The notes below the pieces were generated by a model, which did not search any database, was not told the origin of the DNA, and worked only from the letters and a program-made list of their open reading frames with translations. Below are positions 47,311 to 60,710 of a stretch of DNA of 64,000 nucleotides, piece by piece; position 1 is the stretch's first letter; the number at the start of each line of letters is the position of its first letter. Source of the stretch: Leptasterias polaris (taxonomy: Eukaryota > Echinodermata > Asteroidea > Forcipulatida > Asteriidae); assembly GCA_037783415.1 (NCBI GenBank), contig JAZGTN010000029.1, positions 1,984,001 through 2,048,000 of the forward strand, read 5' to 3'. A program made the translations under genes and the position numbers.

Positions 47311-50300
47311 TAAAAGCCTACAAACAAACAACATGAAGACCAGATATTCTGTGATGTATCAAACGTGCGTGAGCGTGAACACACCCGTTAAGTTTATCTG
47401 ATCAGAAATATGTTTTTCTCTGCTGACGGGCCGGTGCACAAAATATTTAAAAAAACAATCTGTCAAGATTTTGTCCAATCCATGAGATTTTGCTGTAACC
47501 GAGTAAAGATTTGGTATCAGTCAGGTTAACTCCCAGTTGGTACGGATCAACGGTCGTTGCCGACAGAATATCTGAGAGAGAGAAAGAGATAGAGGGAGAG
47601 AGAAGAAAGGGCTGCAATTCATGGGTGATTTCAGAGATAATTTGACACTGTAATTGTACCTTTTAATCCCATTAGTGGCGCAGAAAGAGCATGGAGGTAC
47701 GTCAGAGGGGTCTCGTGGTTTGTACCGAGGTGCTCTCCCCTTGTAATGGTAAATTGCATGTTGTCGGGTGTGTGAGGTCGACGTGTGATATACTTAGTGT
47801 CTTAGATTCCGTTGCTGAAGGAAATGTCATAAATATCACAGTGTGACAGAACTGCTTTGCCCGTGAATTGACACGCCAGCAAACGGCACAACTTCGTAAC
47901 TCTCGAAGATGTGGCATAACCTTCTGCTGTTGTTATTATTGTAGAAAATTAACTCAGTCTTTTGGTGTTTTCTAAAATAATATAAAGCCATACCGATACA
48001 AATTATTTTGATGAGTTTTCTTTTGCCTAGGACTATATAATTAAATTATTGTTGAGACAAAATGTGTTTGTAGCTACTTTCGTAGCTGTTTTTTGTATTT
48101 TGGGTTCCGATTTCTTTTTACATGACGAAGCCAGGTAAATGCACACCCCTAAACAATGTGAAATTTGTCTAGGAAACTTTGAAACACCGAGTGATATTGT
48201 TTTGAAAAAAATACCCACAAATTTGTTTTCTTTTCTGAAAACTTTTCAATTTATATACATGAAACTTGCGCTGCTCCTCTAACGACAATATATTACTGTC
48301 CAATATCTTCTATTTTATGGTGTAATAGTTCGTTCAATTCCAGATAAACTTGTTTTGAATGTACTCTTTTGAGAACCACAGAAAAGGGTTGTAATTTTGT
48401 TTATATGCACGATAGAAATGGACAGTTTTGTTTGGGGCGAAATCAATCTAGGAGCCATGGAATTATGTTTAGAGTTGATACAGAAATGCACGTGTTTCAA
48501 ACTTCTGTATTAAAAAGTCTGGGTTGTTTTTTCTTTTCTTTCTTTTTCTTCTTACTTTTTTCATAATTTCCTCAAAACTGTCATTGTGTGTAGTAAATTC
48601 GAATGCATGGGTTCATCATACGACGAAGAAGCAAAATACTGCTGCACAATGACAGCAGTTGTGAAAAACAACATGTCACTTGTACAATCTACCACATGAT
48701 CGAATGATAATCTTATTGGTGTGCCCCCCCCCCCTTTGTATTTTCCCCCTTTTTTCGAGGCGTGGGTTTTGTTTTTTCCAGATCGGCAAATGTCATACTT
48801 CATGCTCCATGCTCACGTAGATTCGAGGTGAATCATGACGTCAACATGATGGGCAACAATGTTAAGAGCAATTTCAACTCTAGCAAAATAAATACCGCTC
48901 TCCCTTTTTTCTACAAGAAAATTTTGAATTATGTTCGCCTTTTCGTCAAACGGTCATGCCTTAAAAGTAATTTAGTTGTATAATTCGGTTTCACATCTAC
49001 CATTGACAATTGACATACCGATTTTGTACACAAGGGATACTTGCGGATTTTGTCCTTTCCTCGCCCCTTCTAATTAACCAAATCACTGACCCCAGTTGAT
49101 TGACACCCCCTCTAGGACGTGTGGTATGGTCCAGCTCAAGATATCATGACATTATGAGCTGACAAGTGTGTACCTGGTTAAGACAAATGGAAATAACAAA
49201 TATATCAGGTGCTGACAACGAACCTCACTGTCGGGTTGTAATTGGCTCATTTTTGGTAATAAATTAAGAGTAATTAATGCAGAAACACATGTTGTTGAAC
49301 TCATGTCATTGAAATAGTAAACCTATTCGATGGAAAAAGGTTTACAGCCAACTTGGTCAGTTTGAGAGATATTTATCCCCTTTGAGCTAGGCCATCTTTG
49401 GTCTGGTTCCCTGTTAACACACTGATACTGGATGTTCCGATTGCCATTTTACTAACGAAGGACCAGTCTATTTTGTCATTTCAGCTTCGCCTTGGAAATT
49501 GATTGTATTTCAATCAGCTGACCTACCCAAGTTTAAAAAAAATATTTTGTGAACTAATACGAGGTCAGAGGTCAAGCCCTTTGTAGCGTGCATTAACTTT
49601 GTGAGAACAAACTGTAATACTTGAAGTGAGCCCTCTGTTGTTGGGATTTGTGTTAATCGTGTGTTTATTAAACTGCGTTCTTAAATAATGACACCCATTA
49701 TTTGCATTTTGTGTGAGTGATTCTGAACCCCTGAATCATGTACCATGACCTCGTGTTAATTCACCGGTGCCTCTGTATAGTGCCACACTAGTGTATATTA
49801 TTAATAGCAATGTATTTATTTGTGTATAGGATACTGGCGTTTTCTGTGTGGCTTACACTTTACTGTAAATAAACCTATATAGTTTTCACGTGTACCATGA
49901 AATTAAAATTATTCGTCTGAAAAAAAAGTTATAATAAAGTTTACAATCGAATCAATTGTGTTGTCTGTCAGTGTAAATTTTGTAGTGTTTTCTATTCATT
50001 GGGGCTTGAAGATGGACCTCTCAACTATTCTTGAAGTGGAAGGTACGCAAAGGTCCAGTAACTTACACCAGTTGATCGTCCAAGGTTCTGTGAAAAAGAG
50101 ACGGATGAGGGTCTTTAAAGATTTATATTCAATTAGGAAAGAGCCAGACTACAAATTTGCTGGTTTTCATAGAATGGTGCCAAGTTGAAACAACTGAATC
50201 TGAAAAACTGAAAAACTGAATCTTTTGGGGGACAAAAATAACAAAATTTTAAAAGGATGCGGCTTTAAAACAGGACGAGAGCGGGGACAATTAACCTTTT

Positions 50301-50919
50301 TGGGGTTTCTTCTCCCTTTTCTTCTTTTTATTTTGCCTAATATGCAAATTTTCTAAAGCGAGAATTAAAGTCATCTTCGTGTTTGATACGAGATTCTTCC
50401 TCCCTTTCACAAAGCAGTAGTTGTCAATTGCTTTTGGTGTAAAAACTTGTAGCTGTGTAATTCCATACTACATCACGAAGTAAAAATTACTTCCAATGCA
50501 TCCGTTATTTACAGAACTCCAAAAGATACACTAAGAAACAAAACGTGTGAAAGTTTCAACTCATGTCAATTAATATGTCCGGCGAAGGTGGTTAAAATGT
50601 GTTCGAGTCGATGCACAGCACGTATCTAATGTTCAAACCGACCCAGATTATCCGATCAACAATTCTCCATAATGTCATTACGTCTGGTAGATCTGCTCTT
50701 CACGCGTTAGGTATGGCCCCATTCATCATTTGTTATTCTGAAACTTTGATCACAACTGGGTCAAAGTTAATTGCATTAATGCGCTGACTGAACTCGCGAT
50801 TAGACAGCAGGGTTTTATCTGAGGATCACTGCGCAACGGAGCTCTGCGACGAGCTGTCTGACTTGTGGAGAGTCTGGTGAGACTTGTCCCCTGATGGCGT
50901 GCTACATACCATTATGCTG
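47311..50919. other. Non-coding stretch, possibly intron or 3' UTR
   Basis: A purine-rich GAGAGAAAGAG run lies at 47573-47608 and an 11-base C run at 48724-48734. The poly(A)-type signals at 49868 and 49934 suggest that part of it may be transcribed on the + strand. Confidence 0.4.
49868..49937 (+). terminator. Possible poly(A) signals of a + strand transcript
   Basis: AATAAA at 49868-49873 and again near 49934 lies in AT-rich sequence. A GT-rich stretch (TGTGTTGTCTGTCAGTGT) follows at 49957-49974, the usual layout of a poly(A) site. No coding frame was found upstream, so the associated gene is unknown. Confidence 0.3.
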
Positions 50920-51480
50920 TCATCCCAAGATAATTGGGATGTCTACCTCCAAAGAAAACATGTTGTCATCCATTTCGAAGAAAAATATCTCCGGATGACG
51001 ACATCCGATTAACAAGATATCGACAAAACCATTTTCTGTCAAGCCCTTTTTCAAGATATCGTCGGCATCCTGACTTTAAATTATTTCTGGAAGACGACAT
51101 ATTATATGTCTAAGATTTCGTCATCATTGGTAAAATTTACCCCAGGAATGTCGACATCCTATTTCTAACATGTCGTTATTACTTCATAATTACTTCTAGA
51201 GGTCGACATCTTAAGATGTCGTCATTACTCTAGCTAGTTTCCATCAGGAAGTCGACATCCTATTTTACATCAACAATGTCATCATCAATAGTCGAATTCC
51301 ATCATGAAGTCGTCGACTTTCGATTTATACAGAGTCATCATCATACCTCGGGAAAATTAAATCCTATTTCGAAAAACTGTCATCGCATAAAAGTTAATTA
51401 TTTTACTACGTGAAGTTGACATCCTACTTCAAAATACCGTCATTCTGAGATAAACTCAGTACTTCGACGAATCATATGGC
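50920..51480 (+). repeat. Degenerate array around GTCGACATCC
   Basis: GTCGACATCC or close variants recur at about 50940, 50996, 51058, 51150, 51202, 51251, 51311 and 51415, with GTCGTCATTA-like words between them. Clear neighbours are 49-60 bp apart. It is a decayed tandem array or a composite repeat and has no coding capacity. Confidence 0.6.
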
Positions 51481-53691
51481 ACTTCCCGAGGTCCGTACAA
51501 TATGCTGACTGGGCTCACCTCACTAATCTTGATTCTTTGTTTATAATTCTCACTTTAAGTGTTTAAACAAAATGATGAGTACAATCACCCTGATGACATG
51601 AATAATACCTGTGCTCAAGTTCTTCGTACTTGAGAAAATAATTACCATGATGCAGCCTGACTGGCATCTTTTTTCAAATAACAAGAAATAATTTTTTTTT
51701 TTTTATTTTGTTATCTTGTTCAGAATTTGTAGTGATGTTCTTGAGAATAAGTTAAGCTATGCGATTTGGCTGTTTTAAAACATGACAGCAATGCTGTTTT
51801 TTGCCTTGAAAGTTATTGTACATTTTCATGACCAAGAGTAAGTTTCTGTATTTCTCTCAATTTTGTCTGTCCCACAGGAAAGACCAGGGCTCCCTCTGCT
51901 GTCTGCATCCAAACAGGCCAGTCAAAAAACACTACTGTACTTTTTAGAGCATGGAGGTAAAAAAAACACCCATGGTCAAAGCTGGACTTCTCCAAAGACT
52001 ATAATAAAAGAACCGTGTCCAGGGGTGATCTGTAGCCAGGAGTAATATTGTTAAAAGGTAATAATACATATATCTCTGGAGGGAACGTAGAGGTCCAATT
52101 TCACTATTAGAAGAGACACTGTTCGAAACTCTATCAAATCTCTTGGGTCAAAATCGACCTGACTCATTTTTGCTGACCCGGTAACTTTTTTTTTATTTTT
52201 TTTATTTTTCTTCTTCTTCTTTTTCTTAGTGGATTAATTTTTGACTCTGATTCTGCCTCAGTTTGATACAATTCTCCTGTGTATTAATATTCAATTACTT
52301 AAAAGCCAAGAGTGATGTCACACTTAATCACTGTTGCAACATGAGACAACTCATCTCTAAGATGAATCTTAGTGCTTCGTGAAACCGAGCCCTGGTCAGT
52401 TTTAGACACACAGATTCCGGGTCATACTTGTATTGAAACCGTGTGCTTTCATTACGGGGCTTCAAACGGGCGTCGGAGCCTAAGGCCCGTAAAGCCTTAG
52501 CCGATGCTGTGGTGACTGCCTGCCACCTATATCCGAAATCCCCCATTGCTCTTATATAATCCGGGGGCTCTTTTTTTTAAATTGTGTTCAATGCTGAAGT
52601 TCATTCCAAAGACTTATTTTTATTTTAGAAACACCACTATTCGGGGGGTTTTCGGGAACCTACGTTAACCACCTATGAAGTAACACCAAAACACTCTCGC
52701 CGCGCGGCATGGGCGCTCCTTCGTTTCGAAAACACTACGCGGATTACAAAACTGTCGCTTACTTTAGGTTGAATTTCACTTTGGGATTACGGCAGAGTGC
52801 AGCGACAGATCCGAATTCATTTGGGTCTCAACATACAGTGTTGATATCGCCAACCTCGCTCAATTACCTTGAAATCAAATCCCCCAGATTCTAGGGCCGA
52901 AAGGGCCTAAGACTTGCGGATCAATTCCCTGTTTTGGGGGTGGAATAATGTGAACCGAGGATGTGCCCGGCTCGACCTGCTTTGGCAGTTGGCTGCAGAG
53001 GCGGTGTTGAAGAATTTTTGTGGGCGATCTAGCTCTCATCAAAAGCCGCAAGCTGGTTTCAGACCCCTCAAAATATTGCGACTTGGTCTCATAATTGTTA
53101 TGTCGCCCTCTCGTGGCATTGTAAGTTCATTTCAAACCTTGTTTGGTCTCAGCGCCTCATCCTAAAGGTACTGGGATTGGATGACGTATACACATGTGTC
53201 GAAACGTAGAATTCAGAAAGTCACTCGGATTCTGCACCAGCTTGACCCATTCCCATGTCATTTTGACACAGACTTCAGGTTGCTAGATCCAGAAATGGGT
53301 GAGACCCCATGTGACCCAAATCCAGGTCAATTCTGACCCGGGGTGTTTAGAGTGTAGTGACATACTGATGCATGCTTGAGAACAAGACTATTTTATGCAA
53401 ATAATTGTGAAAACACGTGGTCAATGAAAATGTTTACCTTCTTGGAACGAATGCTATAAAATTACCGACACCGAATCATTGTTTTTGAGAGTAAAGATGT
53501 TGGTATGACGTCACGAGTGCTGTTCATTGACAATCCCTGTGAGCGACTCGTAGTTATTATCGATTACGTTGTCTTTGCCTGTCCGTTCTTGATAGTTCCT
53601 GCTGATGACAAGGTCAAGTCCAGTTTGCGGATAACACGTCAGCGTTTTTATCGGTCATAGGGTTTTACAACCAACCGTGTATTAAAGGCAA
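51481..53691. other. Non-coding stretch with exon-like candidates
   Basis: A pyrimidine tract ending CCCACAG at 51877 and a GGAG/GTAAAA donor at 51956 frame 79 bp. That piece is open in two frames, but I recognise no protein in either. TTCATCTTAGAGATGAG near 52340-52372 lies in sequence typical of an animal MITE. No gene is claimed. Confidence 0.35.
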
Positions 53692-53695
53692 AGTA

Positions 53696-54078
53696 TATCT
53701 TTGGTTTTTGGAACCGTTTTATTGTTTTAATTCTATACAAATGTAAATGTATAGGCCTACAGTAAAACTAACCCGTGAAATTTAAATTTTCAAATGGGCT
53801 CGTTTTTGAGATATCGCCAAAAATCCGGAGCGAATAATGTCCACGCAGAAAAATAATCCCTAAACAGGAATACACAACCTGAGAAACGTTTCTGACAGTA
53901 ACGCTTCTATGATTCAAATTTTGGGGCATATTACTGATATCGTTTTGCATAACCACACTACTTCGAAATGAAATGATTTTCAAAATGCTTTATGCTATCG
54001 GAAGCTGCTGTAGGCTTCTAACCAGTAAGTTTGTATTGCCATTCATTTTATGAGTGATTACCGAACGTATACATTCCC
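53696..54078 (+). mobile_element. TTAA-flanked MITE (pair with 2954-3420)
   Basis: AGGCAAAGTATA at the left and TATACATTCCCT at the right form imperfect inverted ends, with TTAA at 53692-53695 and 54079-54082. Internal TTTTTGAGATATCGCC and GGAATACACAACCTGA match copy 1. It is non-coding and piggyBac-type by its target site. Confidence 0.65.
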
Positions 54079-54082
54079 TTTA

Positions 54083-57000
54083 AGTTTTTGGCTTTAGTAT
54101 GCTTAAACCTGAACAGGAAAATATATGAGAAAGACACATTTTAACCAAAATATAGGTGACCTTATCTACTTTATTAGCATTCCGTTTCTGCTCTGGAAAA
54201 AGGTTTGCTTGTAAGAAGATTTTTTCCACGGAAAATAAATGATCGATCGAGATATCCGTGCTCATGGTTCGCCATCATAGCGCCCTCAAGTGGTTGTTGT
54301 ATAATGATTGTGAACTTCAGTTCTTTTGGGACACGTCAAAAACACATTTATTGTCATAGGTTAGATTTTTGGCCGATTTACCCGAAAAAGGTAGATTCAG
54401 TTTTTATGTAGCTATGTTTATAGATTGAAGAAAGTTATAAGCCTCATTCGAAGTGCAATGGCTCGATTTATTTTTAATTTTTTCATTTATTCATTAATTT
54501 ATTTAGTATTTTTTAACCATACGTTTGGTGAATTTTGTACGTTAATTGCGAGGGGTGACAGTCCGCCGACCCATCCCAACGGTTCTGGAACCACTGTTGG
54601 CGTATTGACTGGTGGGTTAGACTGGAGAGTTGTAAACCCCCTCCATTTCCCCATGACCGCATCAATCGGTTTTCCAAAATCAAAATAAAGCACCAAGAGG
54701 TGGACTGGTGGAAGTGAAATTCTGTCAAGACCCTCTCCATCCACCAGGGTACCCTCGTCCTCGTGGGTTCTGCATCTGCCACCCATTCTTATTCCTCTGT
54801 GTGAAGACGCACCGAAACTAGGGTAAAATCTCAGGGTTGGGCACAAGGGGCTACATCCTTTTTTCTAAGGGGGCGTCCTCGGGAAATCTGCCGTCCGGAG
54901 ATTTTGTCATTCCTTGTGGGAAACTATTGGGCTGAAGGAGATTGAAATCAAAGGAGGGCAGTATCAGAAAAAAATTGCTATAATTATGCACAGTTCGCCT
55001 TATTGGGGTACACATAATCTTCAGCCGCAGTGGCACATCTGGCCAATTGTATTTCTTAAAAGAAAACCTTCTTTTCGGAGCTCTTGTTATGCCAGTGACT
55101 ATTGTTTTTATATGATAATCTGACGTGGGGGTAAAAACCATATGTGCTGTCCGATCCGAGTGTAAATGAAAAACAAGTGTTTACAAATAATTATTGAAAT
55201 GATCACACTTAGTGTAACATTTTACTTTGGTGCAGTCTAACTATATCCTCTTGCTCTAAGTTCTATAAGTTAGGCGCGATGTTTTTCAAATCGATGAAGT
55301 CAAGACCAGTGATATCTAAATACTGACGAGCCACTCAACTCGCTAAAAAAGGTTTAATAAATAATTGGCATACCTCTTTCCTGAAATATTGTTTAAAACC
55401 CAGACATTGCGTATAGCAGCCCTGCAGACATTTTGAGGATGCACGTAGAGAATGCGTCTGGTTTTGAGGAAATTAGTATTTTGCTGCCTTTGACAATATT
55501 TGCATTGGACTTGAGAGCCTGACGACGGCTGAATCATTAGACCTCACAAAATGAAGTAATTTATCATAATGCACTTCATTATTGCCATCCAATCTATTTG
55601 TGCGTTGGCGTAAAATTTGCTCGATGCGCGCGTATTGTTGGTCTGTGTGCAGTGAAAACTAATTATTGCCATGTGACGTCTTTATTTGTGTGTACACTAA
55701 TAATCATTTTGTGTACCACTGTGTGATGTGTACGGAACGCAATGCACTGATCGACTCCCCCCCCCCCCCCCCCGAAACAAAAAAGAGAGATCGAAATTCA
55801 CAAAATGTAATGGCTCAATACATTCCCCCACTATGTATTTGCCCCGTCTTGCAACCCCCCCCCCCCCAACCCCCAACCCCCAACCCAACCCCCCAGTTAC
55901 ACATTGTCTAGTAATTAAATTAAGAAGAATTTGATTGGCACTGGTATGAACTCTAATGAACTCTCAAGTTGAAATTGATCATTTTTTCCCTGATAATTAC
56001 CAATACAGTCTCCGAATGAGGCCTACGATGATAAGGGCTTTTGTCTGCAGAATTTGTACGCCAGATGCTCCGGAGTATGTCAGAGCCTTCGCTTTATCAA
56101 AGGACAGTTCCAAAGTTCTCAATAATTACGGTGCTTTATTAAAAAGATTAACCATAAACTAGTATGTAATAGGATAAGTTAAGGATAGCGGGGCTCGGTT
56201 AAATTGATACCAAAAGGGAAGCGAACTTTTCAACATTTAGAGTAAATGTCATTTAATTAGTCACAGGAAACTACATGATTTTATAGGCGAGTAGTAGACC
56301 TGGACATCCTGCACAATCCATATTATTTTGATAATTAACTAACTTTTATAAAGCAACTTTTATTGTGCGGAAGTACTTTTTGTGCTGGCACCATATTTCT
56401 GCTGGTGGTGTAAGCTATTATATTAACGTGTGCTTATCTGCCGAATTCTTTCTTGTCTCATGTTGGTCCTTTAGTTTAATTGTGTAGAGGATGGATGTCA
56501 CAAGGTTATGGCTGTATAATATAGTGTACACCATATTTTCACACACTATTTTCCTCTCGTACCGAATCCCCCCCCCCCCCCCCCTAAAATCCTGAGATTC
56601 CAAGCACACAATGACAACACAATAGGCGGTCCAATGCCCCATATCGAGCAACAAATCATATTTTGAGGTTTCCGTGTTGGGAATTTTGGCCGATTATTAT
56701 TTAAATTTTATTTGATATGATGTTTCTTTGATTCTCAAGCTGTCCTTTTATATTTTATCTAAACCCATATTTATTTTATAAGTGGTTTGATAATTTGTTT
56801 ATTCAAAATCTGTGATGACGAAGGTACAAGCTTTTATACCAATCAGCCTGAGAAATGTTGTCTTATTTTCTTTTTCCTTTCTCAGAAACGTCAAGTAAAG
56901 CATTGGATTGTTTTTTTCTTCTCAAAAGCTTTCAGCAGGCAGTGTTTGCAATTTATAAGAGGTAAGTTTACCGTGGATTTCTCAGAAAACTCCAAAAAAA

Positions 57001-57411
57001 CTTGAAATGACAGATTGAAGTATAGGCCTCGAGAGCGATTGTTTGCAATGCTTTCGAAGACCGCTCAGTTGCTGCATGACACATAGCGCTTCCACAATGG
57101 TGTTTAACTTGCATTGTAATCCCTGAAAAGCCACGCCTGTGTTTCCCTTTTAAATTACCGAGGGTTGGTTTTACCCGAGTATTTAGCTCATAAGGTCAAT
57201 AAACTTTTCCTCAGTTAAAAAAGTTGCTTGACCTTTTGTCACAATAATTGAAGAGTCTTCATGTAAACCTGTTTTGAACGAAATTTAAAACGAACGTTGT
57301 CCAATCGCTTATCTCGGTGACTGGATTTAGAAGCAAGATCAACCTCGCAGAAGGATTATTTTGTTCGGGGCAAACAAAATTTGACTCATTTCAAAACTTG
57401 CTGTTTAAAGG
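54083..57411. other. Non-coding stretch rich in C tracts
   Basis: C runs of 17, 13 and 17 bases lie at 55757, 55855 and 56568. Opposed frames at 54425-54846 have no recognisable domain. No gene is supported. Confidence 0.55.
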
Positions 57412-57620
57412 CACTGAGCACGTTTTGTAATTGTCAAAGACCAGTATTCTCACTTGGTGTATCATGCATATTATAACAAGCCTGTGAAAATTTGGGCTCA
57501 ATTGGTCATTGAAGTTGCAAGAAAATGATGAAAGAAAAAACAGCCTTGCTTGTTGTTCAAATTAGTGTGCTTTCAGATAGGAATAAAAGACTTCTATAAT
57601 AGGGAAAAACTCAAAAGCAC
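57412..57620 (+). repeat. Dispersed repeat family A, copy 4
   Basis: It starts TTTAAAGGCACTGAGCAC and continues with TAATTGTCAAAGACCAGTAT and TTGGGCTCAATTGGTCATTG. It is the cleanest left end of the family here. Confidence 0.75.
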
Positions 57621-57759
57621 TGAGCTTCTCTCTTTCCCTACACGCTGACAGTGAACACATTATTTTTGTACAAGTCAAATATCATAATACATAATGTGTA
57701 TTAACTCTGAAAAGTTATAATGTATGTACCTATATTCTGTTAGTGTGAAATAAATGTCA

Positions 57760-57880
57760 ATCTTAACTATGGGTCATTAATTAAACTAATACCCAAGATG
57801 TTAATTTTGATTCTCTCATCGGTATGTTTATGTGACAACATCCATGGTGTCAATCTCAACACCCCCAAGTTTTTGCAGTG
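57760..57880 (+). mobile_element. Partial MITE related to 3851-4071 (right end)
   Basis: ATGGTGTCAATCTCAACACC and CCCCAAGTTTTTGCAGTG, followed by TA, reproduce the right end of the 3851 element. The interior GATTCTCTCATCGGTAT also matches. The left terminus is missing. Confidence 0.6.
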
Positions 57881-60489
57881 TACTTCCAGATACGGACGAT
57901 CACATAAACAATCAATAAGTAGAAAGTCTTCAAACACTATTTTCTCAAAACAATCTAATAAAATATTTTTGAACACACACTGTTTCGATTACACTTAAAG
58001 TTTATTTTCAAGAACAAAAATATTTACTCACTATCGGGCTCAAGATGTTTGAAAACAATGAAAGAGCTGTCATACAGAGTCTAATCAATTTACATAAATT
58101 ATAGACAGGAAATTAGTTTTTCATGTGTCTACTTTTATAGAACAAAATGTATAAGGTTGCACAAAGAATAGTAATATTATACCAAAGGCTTGTTACACAG
58201 TGATGTGGCAATTCCATTCGTTCAGCTGAATTGAATTGAATAATAGTTATAATTGCTGCAGTTCACATACTTTTTACAAAACAACGTTCAGAGCGCAGCT
58301 TCGGTTAATTTCACTAATTAGCAAAGTAAGTGCTCATCAGACACGCTCTATGATAAACAATGAAAAGGCCAACGTGGAACATTGTTGACTTATGAAACCC
58401 AACGCGGACGTCATCAAGTTAATTGATTCATTACACCATCTGCTGAAATCATATTATTTCTGAGATGCAATAACTGATGACGGCAGTGGGCGATAATGCA
58501 TCAATTAAACATGTGCCTCGGGAGACGTTAATAACAATGCAAGTCATATTTGGTTTTGTCGATTAAAATCCAGTGGCCTTTTCCAAAAAGATAAAGGCTT
58601 CAGTGTTTTGAGCAGTAACACTTTACAACGGTGCTTCAGCACAAAACAGAGCCCAGAGCTGGAGACCGAGACGAGGTTTCGAAAACGCCCATAAAGTATA
58701 ACCGAGCAGAGGCATAACATGGTATGGTCCCTCTAAAAAGGGTGGCAATTGATAACTTTCATTATAATTGTGTTATACAGGGTACCTGACCAAGCTAATC
58801 GAGTGATTCAGCTCTCTTGACCTAAAGCATAATCACATTCAGTAACAATAGTATATGTAATACAAACTAAATACTCTTCCGTCGCACTGTGGCTATAAAC
58901 ACCGGTGCACCTTTTTCCACATAAACAATAAATTATCACTTAAATAAAATTTTATTTTCAGCACACATTTAACAAACCACACATTTAACAAACCACAAGG
59001 TGAGATACCCATGCCCAGTAAATTCATCGGAGAAACTGAAATAATATAGGTAATACTAAATAATGTTTCACCGTTTCTAAAAAGTATATACAGTGACTTT
59101 TTGTTAACACAATAAAATCGAAGGAAATTTTTGAACTGGCAACGAGGAAATGCAAACAAACCAAAATGTTAATATACACACAACCAGAACAACAATTACA
59201 AGTACCGTGTTTACCGAAAGCTGTTCCTGGTTCCATAATTCAATTACTGGAGAAGCAACGTCATGAAACGGACTTAGGGACAGCTTCAAAAGAATAATTA
59301 CACTTACATATAAAACTTAAATATGCCTATTTTTTGAATAATAAATTAAATTACAACATTCTTCTTAAAAAATAATCATAACTCAAGAGGTATTGTCCCA
59401 GACTCTGTTTTCCAAAAACGTGTTAATACGTATTGTGCGAATAATTTATCCAGACTGATTGGACATTTGGGAGCGTCCGGATCGAACAAAGATGTAACAA
59501 ATAATATATTGACCTTTTTATAATTGTTTTCTATAAATATCTATTTGTGCACATTGTGATCTTGAACGAAACTCACTTTGCGATCTCAACTTTATACTGA
59601 TCTTAAAACACATAATAAATAGGCACGCAGAATAAGTCCATAGTTTCAACGACCACAACTGAGTTCAAACACAAATTAACTGAATTATTCTCACAAGTTA
59701 CACCAACCCGAATGAAATCTTATCTTCGAAAACTGCTCACAAGTAAAAGCAAATTGTTTTGTAATTTCAATTTTGTTAGTCACGAACTGTCACCATATTT
59801 ATTACAACTGGAATGACTATCGAATGCAATGTTTATGTTTGTACCAGATACTTGTCTGTTCTTCGAATCGAGATCACGTCGAACTGAAATCTGAACAGGG
59901 TACACATGTACAGTGTTTGACTAAGAGGGTTCCTATAGTAGCTTAGAGACCTCGAAATCCGGGTTTGCACGATATTCTACATTGAATTTGCAGTAGACAG
60001 CCTCCCCTCCCCACCCCCACGACGATAAAGCCTTTTTACCATTTTGTTTACAGCCCCTGAACAGACAAAACAGCCCAAGAACCCAAAGCCAAACGTATCC
60101 AGGCATGACCCAACGGTGCATTGTTAACACAAGGAAGGGTAAAGAACAAAAAAGAATTGTCTTTTCAACAATAATGGTATGTGAGAGTACATGTAGGCCC
60201 GTATAATTTTGATGGATATTATTTTGTATTATCGTGCACGATACGGTTTAGTCTCGGCTTTAGAATTAATCCACATGCCATCTATTTATATGTTGTGAAT
60301 AACAGTAACTTTGCAGTAAAGCCTATTCACCAAACCGTAACAGAGCTGTGTTGATGGTAGGAATAATAACTGTTCAGAACCCATTAGGGGTTTCTTCATT
60401 GACCGTAGTTCAACACGGCATTGCTTATAATATTATAATTATAGATACTTCATTTTGTTATGTATACTTTTCCATTGGATTGTAGATGT
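57881..60489. other. AT-rich non-coding stretch
   Basis: A 16-bp CACATTTAACAAACCA duplication lies at 58964-58997. Otherwise nothing is assignable. Confidence 0.6.
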
Positions 60490-60710
60490 ACACTACTTAT
60501 TACAAGACGTGTCTGTCACCTTTAACGAAGTCTGCCATAGTGGGGGGCAGACAGGGGAAATATTTAAGGGAATTGTGCCATTGATGATACAAGCGTGGAA
60601 GTTGGCACAGAGTCAGAGTATGTCATGAGAACGATGTTTTAGCTAAAGGGCCATCGCAGATTTGTCCTTTGAAAACAACTTAGGTAGAATAACATTAACA
60701 AACAATATCA
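60490..60710 (+). repeat. Dispersed repeat, copy 2 (pair with 11996-12240)
   Basis: TATGTCATGAGAACGA, CATCGCAGATTTGTCCTTTG and TTAGGTAGAATAACA align in order with copy 1. It is diverged and has no coding capacity. Confidence 0.6.

Noticed and set aside
51878..51956. 79-bp exon-like piece with acceptor- and donor-like edges
   Set aside because: Two frames are open, no homology is recognised and no neighbouring exon was found. Splice-like edges of this quality occur often by chance.
54425..54846. Opposed frames of 87-115 residues
   Set aside because: There are no conserved motifs, and both strands are equally open over a short GC-balanced stretch.
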